Assembly: GCF_009193255.1 (NCBI RefSeq)
Contig: NZ_WACG01000002.1
Location: forward strand, 124,001-188,000
Length of the DNA stretch: 64,000 nt
From: Arthrobacter koreensis
GTDB lineage: Bacteria > Actinomycetota > Actinomycetes > Actinomycetales > Micrococcaceae
Direction of reading: 5' to 3'
Shown here: in pieces, positions 15,318 through 25,212 of the stretch
Layout of the letters: each line of letters begins with the position of its first letter
Position numbering within the stretch: position 1 is the stretch's first letter
Notes under the pieces: generated by a model
Databases searched by the model: none
Told to the model about the DNA's origin: nothing
Seen by the model: the letters and a program-made list of their open reading frames with translations, nothing else
Position numbers and translations under genes: made by a program

Positions 15318-17810
15318 CTACGGAGCAGTCATGCTGGGACCGACATGTTCCACCGGGCTGGCCAGCGGAACTCCGGAGCCGTCCCGGCGCCCGTGTTCGG
15401 TGGGCAGTGCCCGCGCCACGCCGTTCGCGGCCGCGGCCTTGGCGGGTCCGTGCCCGACCCAGGCTACTGTCAGTGCATCTTCACCCTTGAGGAACCGGTG
15501 CGCCCGCACACCTGCCGTGGCGCGGCCCTTCGCCGGGTATTCGGCGAAGTCCGTCACCTTCACCGAGCCGCCGGGCGTACCGGGGATCGTTTCGGTGCCG
15601 GAAGCAACGGTGACGACGACGGCGTCGGGGTCTCCCGCCGCGACCACGCCGAAGAAGATCACCTCGTCACCTTCACCGAGCTTCATGCCCGCCACGCCGC
15701 CGGCGGTCCGGCCCTGCGGCCGCACGGCCGAAGCGGGGAAGCGAAGCAGCTGGGCGCCCCTGGTCGCGAAGACGAGTTCGTCGTCGTCGTTCGCAGCGAC
15801 AGCGGCACCAATCACTTCATCGCGCGGCTTGAGCGTGATCGCTTCCCAGTCGTCCCGGTTCAGCGGATACTCGGGATTGACCCGCTTGACGACGCCGTTG
15901 CGGGTGCCGAGCGCCAGGACGGCGTTCAGCGGCACCAGGCCAACGAGTTTCTCGCCCTTCGTCAGCGTCATGAAGTCCTTGGCGGCCACGCCGCCGGCGA
16001 GGTTGGGCAGCCCGTTGGTTGGAGGCAGGGCGGGCATGTCCATGACCTGGACGCGGATCATCCGGCCGGAGGAGGTCACCGCTCCGATCTCGCCGCGGGC
16101 CGTCGTTGCCACCACGCTGCGGAACACATCATGCCGGGTCCGCTGCCCGCCTTCGGCCAGCGGCTCCTGGTTGGAGGTGCGTGCCAGCTGCCCTGAGGAC
16201 GAGAGGATCACCCAGCAGGGATCGTCCGGAATCTGCAGCGGGAGCACGGCCTTGGCACCCTTGCCCGCCTTGACGGCAACGGTCTCGGACGCCACCGGTG
16301 CCACGGCCTCGGATTCGAGGAGTACTGTGCGCCGCGGGGTGGCGTACTTCGCGGCAACCTCGCCGAGTTCCTCGCACACGAGCTCCCGCAGGCGCTCCTC
16401 GGAATCCAGGATGGCCTGCAGTTCCTCGATGGCTGCGCGCAGTTCTTCCTGCTCCTTCTCGAGTTCCAGCCGCGAATACTTCGTCAGCTGGCGAAGCCGG
16501 AGTTCAAGGATGTGGTTGGCCTGGATCTCGGTGAGGTCGTAGATGGACATCAGGCGGGTCCGTGCCTCCGCGGTCTCTTCCGAGGAGCGGATGACCTGGA
16601 TGACCTCGTCAATGTCCACGATCGCGATCAGGAGGCCCTCAACCAGGTGCAGGCGGTCCTTCCTGCGGCCCAGCCGGTACGCGGTGCGGCGGCGGACCAC
16701 GCCGAGCCTGTGGGAAGCGTAGACCTGGAGCAGCTCCACCAGGCCCAGGGTGCGCGGCTGGCCGTCCACCAGGGACACGTTGTTGATGCCGAAGGAATCT
16801 TCCATCGGGGTGTAGCGGTACAACTGGGCCAGGACGGCCTTGGGATTGAAGCCGTTCTTCAGCTCAATCACCAGGCGCAGTCCGTTCTGCCGGTCCGTGA
16901 GGTCAACGACGTCGGAAATTCCCTGGAGCTTCTTGGAGGTGACCGCGTCCTTGATCTTCTCGATCACCTTTTCCGGCCCCACCATGTACGGCAGTTCAGT
17001 GACCACGAGCCCGGTCCTGCGGGCGGTGAGCTGCTCCACCTCTACCTTGGCCCGGGTCTTGAACGAACCGCGGCCGGTGGCGTAGGCGTCGCGGATGCCG
17101 TCCAGGCCCACAATGCGGCCGCCCGAGGGCAGGTCCGGACCCGGCACGAAGCGCATCAGGTCATCCAGTGTCGCCTCGGGATGCCGGATCAGGTGCTGGG
17201 TAGCCGCGATGACCTCGCCGAGGTTGTGCGGTGCCATGTTGGTGGCCATGCCGACGGCGATGCCGGAGGCGCCGTTGACCAGCAGGTTGGGGAACGCAGC
17301 CGGCAGTACTTCCGGCTGCATCAGCTGGTTGTCGTAGTTGGGAACGAAGTCCACCACGTCTTCGTCGAGGTGGTCAGTGAGGGTCAGCGCGGCGGCCGCC
17401 AGTCTTGCCTCTGTGTAGCGCGAAGCTGCGGGGCCGTCATCCAGCGAGCCGAAGTTGCCGTGGCCGTCGATCAGCGGCAGGCGCAGGGCCCAGTCCTGGG
17501 CCATGCGGACCATGGCGTCATAGATTGCCGAGTCACCGTGGGGGTGGAGCTTGCCCATTACCTCGCCGACCACGCGGGCACTCTTGACGTGTCCGCGGTC
17601 CGGACGCAGCCCCATCTCCGCCATCATGTACAGGATGCGCCGCTGCACGGGCTTCAGCCCGTCACGCGCGTCCGGCAGGGCACGCGAATAGATCACCGAG
17701 TAGGCGTATTCGAGGAAGGACCCCTCCATCTCGGTGGTGACATCAATATCGATGATGTTCTCAGCGATGGGTTCGCCGGGAGTGGGTGCGGAGGCAGAGC
17801 GCCGGGCCAT
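15318..17810 (-). CDS. parC: DNA topoisomerase IV (type IIA) subunit A
   Basis: This 830-residue breakage-reunion subunit has the catalytic tyrosine Y132 in [10 protein letters not shown]. Its quinolone-determining segment is GDSAIYD (92-98), carrying Ser and Asp at the usual susceptible positions. The C-terminal third forms the DNA-wrapping beta-propeller. It is the expected partner of ParE at 862-2988, yet it lies about 12 kb away and on the other strand. The alternative, GyrA, is less likely because gyrA and gyrB are normally adjacent near the origin. Confidence 0.9.
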   Translation of the reverse strand: MARRSASAPTPGEPIAENIIDIDVTTEMEGSFLEYAYSVIYSRALPDARDGLKPVQRRILYMMAEMGLRPDRGHVKSARVVGEVMGKLHPHGDSAIYDAMVRMAQDWALRLPLIDGHGNFGSLDDGPAASRYTEARLAAAALTLTDHLDEDVVDFVPNYDNQLMQPEVLPAAFPNLLVNGASGIAVGMATNMAPHNLGEVIAATQHLIRHPEATLDDLMRFVPGPDLPSGGRIVGLDGIRDAYATGRGSFKTRAKVEVEQLTARRTGLVVTELPYMVGPEKVIEKIKDAVTSKKLQGISDVVDLTDRQNGLRLVIELKNGFNPKAVLAQLYRYTPMEDSFGINNVSLVDGQPRTLGLVELLQVYASHRLGVVRRRTAYRLGRRKDRLHLVEGLLIAIVDIDEVIQVIRSSEETAEARTRLMSIYDLTEIQANHILELRLRQLTKYSRLELEKEQEELRAAIEELQAILDSEERLRELVCEELGEVAAKYATPRRTVLLESEAVAPVASETVAVKAGKGAKAVLPLQIPDDPCWVILSSSGQLARTSNQEPLAEGGQRTRHDVFRSVVATTARGEIGAVTSSGRMIRVQVMDMPALPPTNGLPNLAGGVAAKDFMTLTKGEKLVGLVPLNAVLALGTRNGVVKRVNPEYPLNRDDWEAITLKPRDEVIGAAVAANDDDELVFATRGAQLLRFPASAVRPQGRTAGGVAGMKLGEGDEVIFFGVVAAGDPDAVVVTVASGTETIPGTPGGSVKVTDFAEYPAKGRATAGVRAHRFLKGEDALTVAWVGHGPAKAAAANGVARALPTEHGRRDGSGVPLASPVEHVGPSMTAP

Positions 17811-17910
17811 GTAGTTCTTGCGTCCTTGAGGTTGGTGTTGACTTGGTCGGTTTCGGTGCTTTGTGGAGGGTCAGTGGCGGGTTCTAAAAATTGCCCACTA
17901 GTCTGAGTCT

Positions 17911-20637
17911 ATGGCGGAGCAGGGACAATACCCCGAATATTGGGAAGCTGATGTCGTTTTGCGGGACGGGCGCACCGGCCACCTGAGGCCTGTCTCCCCG
18001 GCGGATGCGGAGGCGCTGCAGGCATTCCACATGCGGCAGTCCCAGAGCTCCATCTATCTTCGTTTCTTCACTTACAAGGCTAAGCTGAGCGGCCGCGAGC
18101 TGAAGCGCTTTACGAACGTGGACTACCGGGACAGGGTTGCGTTTGTCATCACACTCGGCTCCGAGATCGTGGGAATCGGCCGCTATGACCGCCTGGATGA
18201 TCCCACCGAGGCCGAAGTCGCCTTCAACATTTCCGATGAGCACCAGGGCCGGGGGATCGGTTCGATCCTCCTGGAACACCTGGCCGCCGCCGCCCGGGAA
18301 AACGGGATCCGCCGCTTCAGTGCCGAGGTCCTTCCGGAGAACCGCAAGATGCTCAGCGTTTTCGCGGACGCCGGCTATGAGGTTCGCCGCGCGTTCGACG
18401 ACGGCGTGATCGCCCTCGACTTCGACATCGACCCGACGGAAAAGTCCCGCGCCGTCATGGAGGCCCGCGAACACCGCGCGGAGGCGCGCAGCGTCGCGGA
18501 CCTGCTCGCGCCGTCGTCCATTGCCGTCATCGGCGCCAGCCGCGAATGGGGCAGCGTCGGCTACCAGCTGATGGAACACATCGTTGAAGGCGGGTTCACC
18601 GGCAGTGTCTACGCCGTGAACCCGGAGGCCTTCGAGCTCGCCGGAATGGTCTCCTACGGCAAGATCTCCGAGATCCCCGAACCGGTTTCCCTGGCAGTCA
18701 TTGCCGTCCCGTATGACCAGGTCCAGTGCGTGGCCCAGGAATGTGCCGCGGCGGGCGTCAAGCACCTTTTGGTGGTCAGCGCGGGATTCGACGACGGCGA
18801 AGCGGGCCTGGCGCGCCAGCGCCGGCTGGTGCGCTACGCCCGGGCCAACGGCATGCGGGTTCTGGGACCGGCGTCCCTGGGCCTGATCAACACCCGTCCC
18901 GAGGTTTCGCTGAATGCCTCCATGGCTCCGGCCCTGCCGCGCCGTGGGGGACTGGGCCTGTTCAGCCAGTCCGCAGCGATCGGCGTCCTTCTCTACGCAG
19001 CTGCCCAGCGCCGGCGCCTGGGACTGTCCTCCACGATTTCGGCCGGCAACCGGGCGGATGTCTCCGGCAACGACGTCATGCAGTACTGGGAAGACGACGC
19101 CGGCACCAAGGTGGTGGGCCTGTACCTCGAATCGGTGGGCAACCCGCGAAAGTTCTCCCGCATTGCCCGGCGCCTCGCCACCGGCAAGCCGGTGATCGTG
19201 GCCAAATCGGACGTCACCGGCCTGCAGCTTCCCCCGGGGCACTCGGTACGGCTGACCCAGGCCCCGCAGGGAGCCCTGGACGCAATGCTCCGCCAGTCCG
19301 GCGTGATCCGGGTGGCCACGAACGAACAGCTCATGGACGTAGCCCAGATCGCCTGCAGCCAGCCGCTGCCGCAGGGCAGGGGGCTGGCTGTGCTGAGCAA
19401 CTCCGCGGCACTCGGCCGGGTGCTGGCCGACGCGGCCGTGCCGCTGGACCTGGACGCCGTGCACCTGCGCATCGACCTCGACCTGGACCGCGGCCAGAGC
19501 GTGGCACTGCCTGCACTGCGTGAAGCCGTCGCGAAGGCCCTGGCGGATGAGGCCGTACACAGCGCCGTCGTGACGCTGCTGCCGGCACCGGGACTGGACA
19601 ACAACGCCGTCGCAGAAACGTTGTTGGACTGTGCGATCGAGGGCGGAAAGCCCGTGGTGGCGGTCTTCACCGGCATCATGGACCCCAGCCAGCTCACTGA
19701 AGGCATACTGGGCTCCCGCGAACAGGTTCCGCCGGAGCCGGCCGCGGAAGGTGAGGCCGCGGAGCCCGGACTGCCGGCCGGCCTCCCGTGTTTCGCCAGT
19801 CCCGGTGCCGCAGTCAGCGCATTGGCCGCGCTGGTGCGCTACAGCGAATGGGCAGGAAGGGAACACGGCCACTATGCGGAGCCGGCGGGCGTAGACACGG
19901 AGGCCGCACAGACGTTCATCGACGAGCAGATGTCCCGGGTAGCCAACACCGAACTCCTGCGCCTGGGCCCGGACGAAACCGCACGGCTCCTGGATTTCTA
20001 CGGGATCAGCCTCCTGCCGTCCCTGCCGTTCCGCACCGAGGACGAGGCCGTCGCGGCAGCGGACCAGCTGGGCTGGCCCGTTGTCCTCAAGACCATGGAT
20101 GAACACCTGCGGCACCGGCTGGACCTGGGCGGTGTGCGGCTGAACATCTCCTCGGAGCAGTCGCTGCGGAGCAACATTTCCGAGATGCGCACGGCCCTGG
20201 AGCCCTACGGCCGGTTCGAACTCGAGGTGCAGTCAATGGCGCCGTCGGGCCAGGGCTGTGTACTGCGGGCCATCGAGGATCCCCTGCTTGGCCCAGTCCT
20301 CTCCTTCGGGATTGCCGGGGACGCGGTGAACCTGCTCGATGACTGGGCCCACGGCATTCCGCCGCTGACGAGCGTCGATATTGCGGACCTGGTGAGGACG
20401 CCGCGAACCTCACGGCGGCTTTTCGGTTACCAGGGACTGCCCAAGGTCGACGTCGCTGCCCTGGAGGACCTCATTGCCCGGGTGGCGCTGCTGAAGGACG
20501 AGCACCCGGAGATTGCGCTGCTGGAAATCAATCCGGTGCTGGTCTCGGTGCAGGGCGTCACGGTGCTGAGCGCTGATATCCGGCTGGGCAACCCGCAGCA
20601 GCGCACCGACAGTGCCCGCCGTGCGCTGCGTGACTAG
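17911..20637 (+). CDS. GNAT fused to NDP-forming acyl-CoA synthetase (protein acyltransferase type)
   Basis: This 908-residue protein has an N-terminal GNAT domain (about 1-180; acetyl-CoA loop DEHQGRGIGSILLEH near 110-125), a CoA-binding Rossmann domain (about 195-330, starting SIAVIGAS), a succinyl-CoA-ligase-like domain (about 340-480) and a C-terminal ATP-grasp domain (about 690-908). This is the layout of the large actinobacterial and enterobacterial protein lysine acetyltransferases (Pat type), which acetylate enzymes such as acetyl-CoA synthetase. Whether the ligase half is active cannot be decided by eye. It diverges from parC. The reverse strand here also has a long open frame, but that is a codon-bias shadow. 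Confidence 0.85.
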   Translation: MAEQGQYPEYWEADVVLRDGRTGHLRPVSPADAEALQAFHMRQSQSSIYLRFFTYKAKLSGRELKRFTNVDYRDRVAFVITLGSEIVGIGRYDRLDDPTEAEVAFNISDEHQGRGIGSILLEHLAAAARENGIRRFSAEVLPENRKMLSVFADAGYEVRRAFDDGVIALDFDIDPTEKSRAVMEAREHRAEARSVADLLAPSSIAVIGASREWGSVGYQLMEHIVEGGFTGSVYAVNPEAFELAGMVSYGKISEIPEPVSLAVIAVPYDQVQCVAQECAAAGVKHLLVVSAGFDDGEAGLARQRRLVRYARANGMRVLGPASLGLINTRPEVSLNASMAPALPRRGGLGLFSQSAAIGVLLYAAAQRRRLGLSSTISAGNRADVSGNDVMQYWEDDAGTKVVGLYLESVGNPRKFSRIARRLATGKPVIVAKSDVTGLQLPPGHSVRLTQAPQGALDAMLRQSGVIRVATNEQLMDVAQIACSQPLPQGRGLAVLSNSAALGRVLADAAVPLDLDAVHLRIDLDLDRGQSVALPALREAVAKALADEAVHSAVVTLLPAPGLDNNAVAETLLDCAIEGGKPVVAVFTGIMDPSQLTEGILGSREQVPPEPAAEGEAAEPGLPAGLPCFASPGAAVSALAALVRYSEWAGREHGHYAEPAGVDTEAAQTFIDEQMSRVANTELLRLGPDETARLLDFYGISLLPSLPFRTEDEAVAAADQLGWPVVLKTMDEHLRHRLDLGGVRLNISSEQSLRSNISEMRTALEPYGRFELEVQSMAPSGQGCVLRAIEDPLLGPVLSFGIAGDAVNLLDDWAHGIPPLTSVDIADLVRTPRTSRRLFGYQGLPKVDVAALEDLIARVALLKDEHPEIALLEINPVLVSVQGVTVLSADIRLGNPQQRTDSARRALRD

Positions 20638-20730
20638 TTTTTCCACAGCCACGGCACCAGCCGGGGATGCTTATGCAACCCCAGCGCGCCTTTTTAGGTG
20701 CTCAGGGTGCATCTGGGGGAAACTGGTGTT

Positions 20731-21402
20731 ATGTCGCCGCTACTTTCCGCTGAACGCCGCAGCCTTGACGCCTCCATTGAGCGCGCAGGCTTCTACCCCA
20801 CGCTGCTGGCAGACGTTGTGCATGACGCCCTGGACGGGCGTGAGCCCCTCTCCCATCTGATCCACCTTGAAACGCATTTCGACCGGACCGAGGTGCACCG
20901 CCACATCACTGTCCTGGTGCTGACCGAGGACATGCTGGTGATCACCCATGTTGACGACCAGCAGCTCGACGAAGCCGGTGAGCAGATGATGGCGCAGGTC
21001 TCCACCGAATCTGTTCCGGTGGCCCAGATCCGCTCCGTGGTACTTGGCTACATGTACTCCCAGCCCCAGAACTACAAGCCCTCAGACCAGGCCCGTGAAC
21101 TGACCCTGGCAATCGCCTGGTCCGGCGGACAGCGCCTGGACATGGGCCCGGCAGGCTGTGCCGATCCCCAGTGCGAGGCTGACCACGGCTACACCGGAAC
21201 CATCGCGCAGGAAGACATTGTCCTGCGAGTGTCCGCGGAGGCTGACGGAATCCAGGCAGTGCAGAACGCCAAGGCCTTCGCCCGCGCCCTGCGCAAGGTC
21301 AACACCGACACCATGAACGTCCGCGCCCTGGAACCGGCACTCGACCGGAACCGGATGCCGGGCATCGGCAGCCGGTTCAACCGCGGCCACCACCAGCGGT
21401 AA
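20731..21402 (+). CDS. DUF5998 family protein
   Basis: This 223-residue soluble protein, starting MSPLLSAERRSLDASIERAGFYP, is recognised as the actinobacterial DUF5998 family. It has no signal peptide or membrane segment, and its function is unknown. A CADPQCEADHGY stretch near 150 contains two Cys and a His that might bind metal. The ATG at 20731 is preferred because the conserved N-terminus begins there. It is followed after 5 bases by the phosphodiesterase gene, so the two are probably co-transcribed with tdk. Confidence 0.78.
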   Translation: MSPLLSAERRSLDASIERAGFYPTLLADVVHDALDGREPLSHLIHLETHFDRTEVHRHITVLVLTEDMLVITHVDDQQLDEAGEQMMAQVSTESVPVAQIRSVVLGYMYSQPQNYKPSDQARELTLAIAWSGGQRLDMGPAGCADPQCEADHGYTGTIAQEDIVLRVSAEADGIQAVQNAKAFARALRKVNTDTMNVRALEPALDRNRMPGIGSRFNRGHHQR

Positions 21403-21407
21403 GGGGC

Positions 21408-22586
21408 ATGGACGCAGCACCCGCCTCCGAACCCCTTCCTCCGGCCCCCGGGTATGGCCGCAGTTCCGTAGCTGAGGTCCTCACCAGTGCCGCGGCTGTC
21501 CTGCAGGTCCCCGGCTTCACCAACACCCTGGAGCTTCCCGCAGCGAAGCGGGTCTGCGTGGTCATGGTGGACGGACTCGGCCGGAGCCTGCTGAAACAGC
21601 GCTCCGGACACGCTCCCTTCCTGCGGTCGCTGCAGGACGGCGGACGCACCCTCACCGCTGCCTTCCCCACCACGACGGCGGCGTCCCTCGCCTCGCTGGG
21701 GACCGGCCTCCCTCCGGGGCAGCACGGAATGGTTGGCTATGACGTGCTTGATCCCGCCCAGGACAAAGTGGTCAACATGCTGGGCAACTGGGACCCGGGT
21801 GTGGATCCACGCAGCTGGCAGCCGTTCCCGACCGTCCTTGAACAGGCATCCGGGCATCTGCCCGTCACGACGGTCAGCCTGCCGCGGTTTGCGGATTCAG
21901 CCATGACCCGCGCCGCCCTTCGCGGCGGCAGCCATGCGTCGGGCACCGGCATCCATGCCCGCGTAGAAGCCGCGCTGGGGGCGCTGGCCGCGGAAAAGCG
22001 CATGCTGATGTACTTCTACTTCAATGAGCTGGACAAGACCGGACACCGCTACGGTGCCCAGTCCCCGGAATGGGGAGGCGCGCTGGAGGAACTGGATTCG
22101 GCACTCAAGCGCTTCACCGCCAAGCTTCCCCCGGACACCCTTGTTCTCCTTACCGCGGACCACGGCATGGTGGACACCGCCCCGGAACACCGGATTGACT
22201 ACTCGGCGTACCCGGACCTAATCGAGGGTGTACGGCACACCGCCGGTGATCCGCGCATGGTGCAGCTGTACCTTGAAACGGATGCACCGGCCGGCACCCT
22301 GGAGCGGCTCACGGCCTCGTGGCAGCAGGCACTGGGCACCAGGGCATGGATCCTGACCCGGGACCAAGCCGTTGCGGCAGGCTTGTTTGGGCCCGTCCGC
22401 CCGGAAATCCTGCCCCGCATCGGCGACCTGCTGATTGCCGCACGTGAGCCGATTGCACTCTTTGATACCCGGCGGGCCAGCCCGTCGGCCCTGCAGATGG
22501 TGGGCCAGCACGGCTCGCTAACCCGTGCCGAGCGTGAAGTCCCGCTCCTGACGCTGGCCCGTCCGGCAAAGGGCGGGCGGAAGTAG
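21408..22586 (+). CDS. Alkaline phosphatase superfamily nucleotide phosphodiesterase
   Basis: This 392-residue enzyme has the metal-binding and nucleophile pattern of the nucleotide pyrophosphatase/phosphodiesterase branch: VMVDGLG (first Asp), FPTTTAASLASLGTG with a Thr nucleophile, the segment ELDKTGHRYG, and TADHGMVD with the Asp-His pair. No signal peptide is visible, so it is probably cytoplasmic. It hydrolyses phosphodiester or pyrophosphate bonds; the natural substrate cannot be told from sequence. The thymidine kinase gene begins 3 bases after its stop. Confidence 0.82.
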   Translation: MDAAPASEPLPPAPGYGRSSVAEVLTSAAAVLQVPGFTNTLELPAAKRVCVVMVDGLGRSLLKQRSGHAPFLRSLQDGGRTLTAAFPTTTAASLASLGTGLPPGQHGMVGYDVLDPAQDKVVNMLGNWDPGVDPRSWQPFPTVLEQASGHLPVTTVSLPRFADSAMTRAALRGGSHASGTGIHARVEAALGALAAEKRMLMYFYFNELDKTGHRYGAQSPEWGGALEELDSALKRFTAKLPPDTLVLLTADHGMVDTAPEHRIDYSAYPDLIEGVRHTAGDPRMVQLYLETDAPAGTLERLTASWQQALGTRAWILTRDQAVAAGLFGPVRPEILPRIGDLLIAAREPIALFDTRRASPSALQMVGQHGSLTRAEREVPLLTLARPAKGGRK

Positions 22587-22589
22587 GTT

Positions 22590-23306
22590 ATGGCTGAACT
22601 CGTGTTCTTCTCCGGGACCATGGACTGCGGCAAGTCCACTCTGGCGCTGCAGATGGACTACAACCACAGCGCCCGCGGACGCGGAGGAATTCTCTTCAGC
22701 CGCAATGACCGCGCGGGCAACGCGATGATCTCCAGCAGGCTGGGCCTGAAGACCCGCGCCGTTGAGGTCACGGACCACACCGACTTCTGGGACGAGGTGA
22801 TCCGGACCCGCGGTGCGGGGGACAGGGTGGATTACCTCATCTGCGACGAGGCGCAGTTCTACAGCGAGGAGCAGATTGAGCAGCTCGCACGGATCGTGGA
22901 CGAGATGGAAGTCGATGTATTCGCCTTCGGCATCGCCACGGACTTCCGTACGCGGCTGTTCCCGGGCTCGCAGCGGCTGATCGAACTGGCCGACCGAATC
23001 GAGGTCCTGCAGGTCCGCGCGCTCTGTTGGTGCGGGCGCCGCGCCACGCACAACGCGCGCACCGTGGACGGGGTCATGGTGGTCACCGGTGACCAGGTTG
23101 TGGTGGGCGACGTGGACAAGCGGCCGGCCGATCCCGGACCCGAAGCGCTCTTTGAGCCCGAGGAAGCCGGCGCGCCGCCGGTGGTGGGCTACGAAACGCT
23201 CTGCCGGCGGCATTACATGCGGCGCATGGGTGCGCAGCAGGCCGCACGGTACGCCGGAACCGGCGAAGATCCGGACATCTGCGCGGTTGGCACAGTCCGG
23301 GAATAG
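22590..23306 (+). CDS. tdk: Thymidine kinase (type II)
   Basis: This 238-residue enzyme phosphorylates thymidine to dTMP in the salvage pathway. It has a P-loop GTMDCGKST at residues 9-17, the CDEAQF catalytic/Mg segment near 85-90, and two zinc-binding stretches: CWCGRRATHNAR near 149 and CRRHY near 208. It is slightly longer than E. coli Tdk, with a short C-terminal extension. It lies 3 bases after the phosphodiesterase gene, so translation is probably coupled. Confidence 0.92.
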   Translation: MAELVFFSGTMDCGKSTLALQMDYNHSARGRGGILFSRNDRAGNAMISSRLGLKTRAVEVTDHTDFWDEVIRTRGAGDRVDYLICDEAQFYSEEQIEQLARIVDEMEVDVFAFGIATDFRTRLFPGSQRLIELADRIEVLQVRALCWCGRRATHNARTVDGVMVVTGDQVVVGDVDKRPADPGPEALFEPEEAGAPPVVGYETLCRRHYMRRMGAQQAARYAGTGEDPDICAVGTVRE

Positions 23307-23314
23307 GCTGCACC

Positions 23315-23341
23315 GGCGGTCCGCCATACTTCCGGACCGCC
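23315..23341. terminator. Hairpin between tdk and sepH
   Basis: GGCGGTCCG (23315-23323) pairs with CGGACCGCC (23333-23341) around a 9-base loop between two converging genes. There is no clear T-run, so it is a weaker candidate than others in the window. Confidence 0.6.
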
Positions 23342-23348
23342 CTCGGCG

Positions 23349-24563
23349 TTAGTCGCCTTTGGTACCGAAGACGATCTCGTCCCAGCTGGGAACCGAGGAA
23401 CGCTTGGGTTTGATCCGCCGCTCGGTCACCGGTTCCTTCGCCTCGGGGGTCTCGGAAGGCTCCTCCGGCTCGGCCGGAGGCTTTCCGGCATCCGTCCCGC
23501 GCGAACCGCGAACCGGCCGGGCGAGGATACTGATTTCCCGCGTTGAGGTGCTGATGCCATCATCCAGGCGCAGCGGATCGGATGGATCCTCTTCCGCTTC
23601 CGGCTCGGCAGGTGCTTCCGGCTCCTCGGGCAGTACGGGTGCCAGGCTCAGCTTGCCGGTGCGCGGACGGACCGAGGACTCGTCCTCAAGCTCGGCCTGC
23701 CCGTCACGCGGGTGGGCTGCGGGGATGCTGCCCTTGGCAAGCAGGGCGGCCAGGGCGTCGTCGGCGTCTTCATCCGTGCCCAGGCGCTGGCCGCGCCGGG
23801 ACCGCAGGACGTTCAACAGCTCATCCGTCTCTTCGTCCGAGACCGGAAGGGGCTCCTCGGGGGCGGTGTCGGTTTCGAAATCGAAGACACGGTCCGCGAC
23901 GGCGGAGAGCCTGCGTGCCGGGACCGGGGAGTCCACCGGCGCGAGTTCGCTGAGCAGCTGTGCCCAGCGGTTGGCGTTGGTCACCTGGCGGCGGAGCGGG
24001 CTGTAGGTCCAGCGGGCGGGGGGCTCCTCGCCGACGGATACCCGGGAGTTCTCACCGAGGCTGAAGCTGGCGACTACATCCCAGGAACCCTCGGGGCGGC
24101 GCCATGAATCCCAGACGACGGTTTCCGGGTCCACGCCGAAGGCGCGGAGGCGGTGGTTGACCATGTCGCCCAGGTTCACCGGAGAATCCCCGAAGGCTGA
24201 GCGGTGGCTGTCCTGTGCAGCGCTCATGGGAGCTGCCACCTCGACGGACTGGGCCTGGCGGGCAATGTACTCGCGTTCAGCGAGCACGGGTCCTTCGTAC
24301 CGACGGATGTGTGCGATGTCGTGGCCGGAGAGCTCAGCCACCTCCTCGGCGCTGGCACCGGACCGGATCCGTGCCTGGATATCGCGGGGAGTCATGGTGG
24401 GCCCCGCCTCGGGCTCGGCAGCCTGTCCGGCACGCCGCGCGGGGCGGGAAGCAGCAACACGCAGGGCTTCGTCGATGCGGAGCCGGAATGTTTCGCCGCC
24501 CCGTCCGCTCAGCAGCAGATGTTCGCCGCCCTCATGGACACCCACGAGCCGTAGATCCTGCAT
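23349..24563 (-). CDS. sepH: Septation protein SepH (DUF3071)
   Basis: This 404-residue actinobacterial cell-division protein promotes FtsZ assembly. The N-terminal DUF3071 domain (about 1-165) starts MQDLRLVGVHEGGEHLLL and contains a helix-turn-helix-like stretch, IQARIRSGASAEEVAELSG. The middle and C-terminus are acidic and proline-rich and probably disordered. The conserved N-terminus and AGGA 8 bases upstream fix the ATG at 24563; the longer open frame to 24695 is not used. It diverges from the DUF4193 gene. Confidence 0.88.
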   Translation of the reverse strand: MQDLRLVGVHEGGEHLLLSGRGGETFRLRIDEALRVAASRPARRAGQAAEPEAGPTMTPRDIQARIRSGASAEEVAELSGHDIAHIRRYEGPVLAEREYIARQAQSVEVAAPMSAAQDSHRSAFGDSPVNLGDMVNHRLRAFGVDPETVVWDSWRRPEGSWDVVASFSLGENSRVSVGEEPPARWTYSPLRRQVTNANRWAQLLSELAPVDSPVPARRLSAVADRVFDFETDTAPEEPLPVSDEETDELLNVLRSRRGQRLGTDEDADDALAALLAKGSIPAAHPRDGQAELEDESSVRPRTGKLSLAPVLPEEPEAPAEPEAEEDPSDPLRLDDGISTSTREISILARPVRGSRGTDAGKPPAEPEEPSETPEAKEPVTERRIKPKRSSVPSWDEIVFGTKGD

Positions 24564-24884
24564 GAAAAAATCCTCGCTATCGATAGCAACTCCTTCCTGA
24601 AACAATGCCATCCGGGCACCGGATTTCCTACCGTTTAGCCCGGTGTGGCGCGGATCCAGGGCCTGCGCCTGCAAGGATTCTTGGCCTGCGGGCACGGTGC
24701 ACGCCGCGCAGGCGTGGCTATTTCGTTCAGGGCGGACAAAAATCTCTCTACTGCGGGCACAAACGCAGGGGCCGCGGCGTTGTGTAGTCCGAGCCGCGCT
24801 GCGGTTTCGGGACAGGTGCCCGGGGCCGGAGTACGTGCCTGGATCTACCCGTGAAGTACTGACACCGATGGTGGGATGAGAAAT
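24564..24884. other. Intergenic region between sepH and DUF4193
   Basis: This 321-base divergent spacer must hold promoters in both directions. I see no inverted repeat of operator quality, no convincing -35/-10 pair and no codon-biased frame. Several overlapping short frames exist but lack the third-position GC of the neighbours. Confidence 0.35.
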
Positions 24885-25184
24885 ATGGCGACAGACTACG
24901 ACGCGCCGCGCAAGGCCGACGAGGACGCCAGTGAAGAGTCAATCGAGGAATTGAAGACACGGCGGACCAACGTCCAGTCGGCCGTGGTGGATGAAGACGA
25001 AGCGGAGGCAGCGGACAGCTTCGAACTGCCTGGCGCGGACCTTTCCGGCGAAGAGCTCATGGTTCGGGTGCTTCCCGCCCAGCAGGATGAGTTCACGTGT
25101 GCGTCCTGCTTCCTGGTGCGGCACCGTTCGCAGATTGCCAAGGAAAAGGACGGGCTCTACTACTGCATCGAGTGCGAGGGGTAG
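24885..25184 (+). CDS. DUF4193 family small zinc-ribbon protein
   Basis: This 99-residue protein, MATDYDAPRKADEDASEESIEELKTRR, is a clear DUF4193 member. The N-terminal half is highly acidic. The C-terminal half contains FTCASC and YYCIECEG, four cysteines in two CxxC pairs that should bind one zinc. The family is almost universal in actinobacteria, and its function is unknown. The ATG at 24885 is chosen from the conserved MATDYD start; the upstream ribosome binding site is weak. Confidence 0.88.
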   Translation: MATDYDAPRKADEDASEESIEELKTRRTNVQSAVVDEDEAEAADSFELPGADLSGEELMVRVLPAQQDEFTCASCFLVRHRSQIAKEKDGLYYCIECEG

Positions 25185-25212
25185 GCCCGGTCCGATTCTG
25201 CGGCGGAGCGGG

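Noticed and set aside
19230-19300. Loss of the catalytic His in the acyl-CoA synthetase part
   Set aside because: The His in PPGHSVRLT can be aligned with the expected position by one gap, so loss cannot be claimed by eye.
17884-20115. 743-codon frame opposite the GNAT/acyl-CoA-synthetase gene
   Set aside because: The plus-strand product has four clear domains; the minus-strand product has none.
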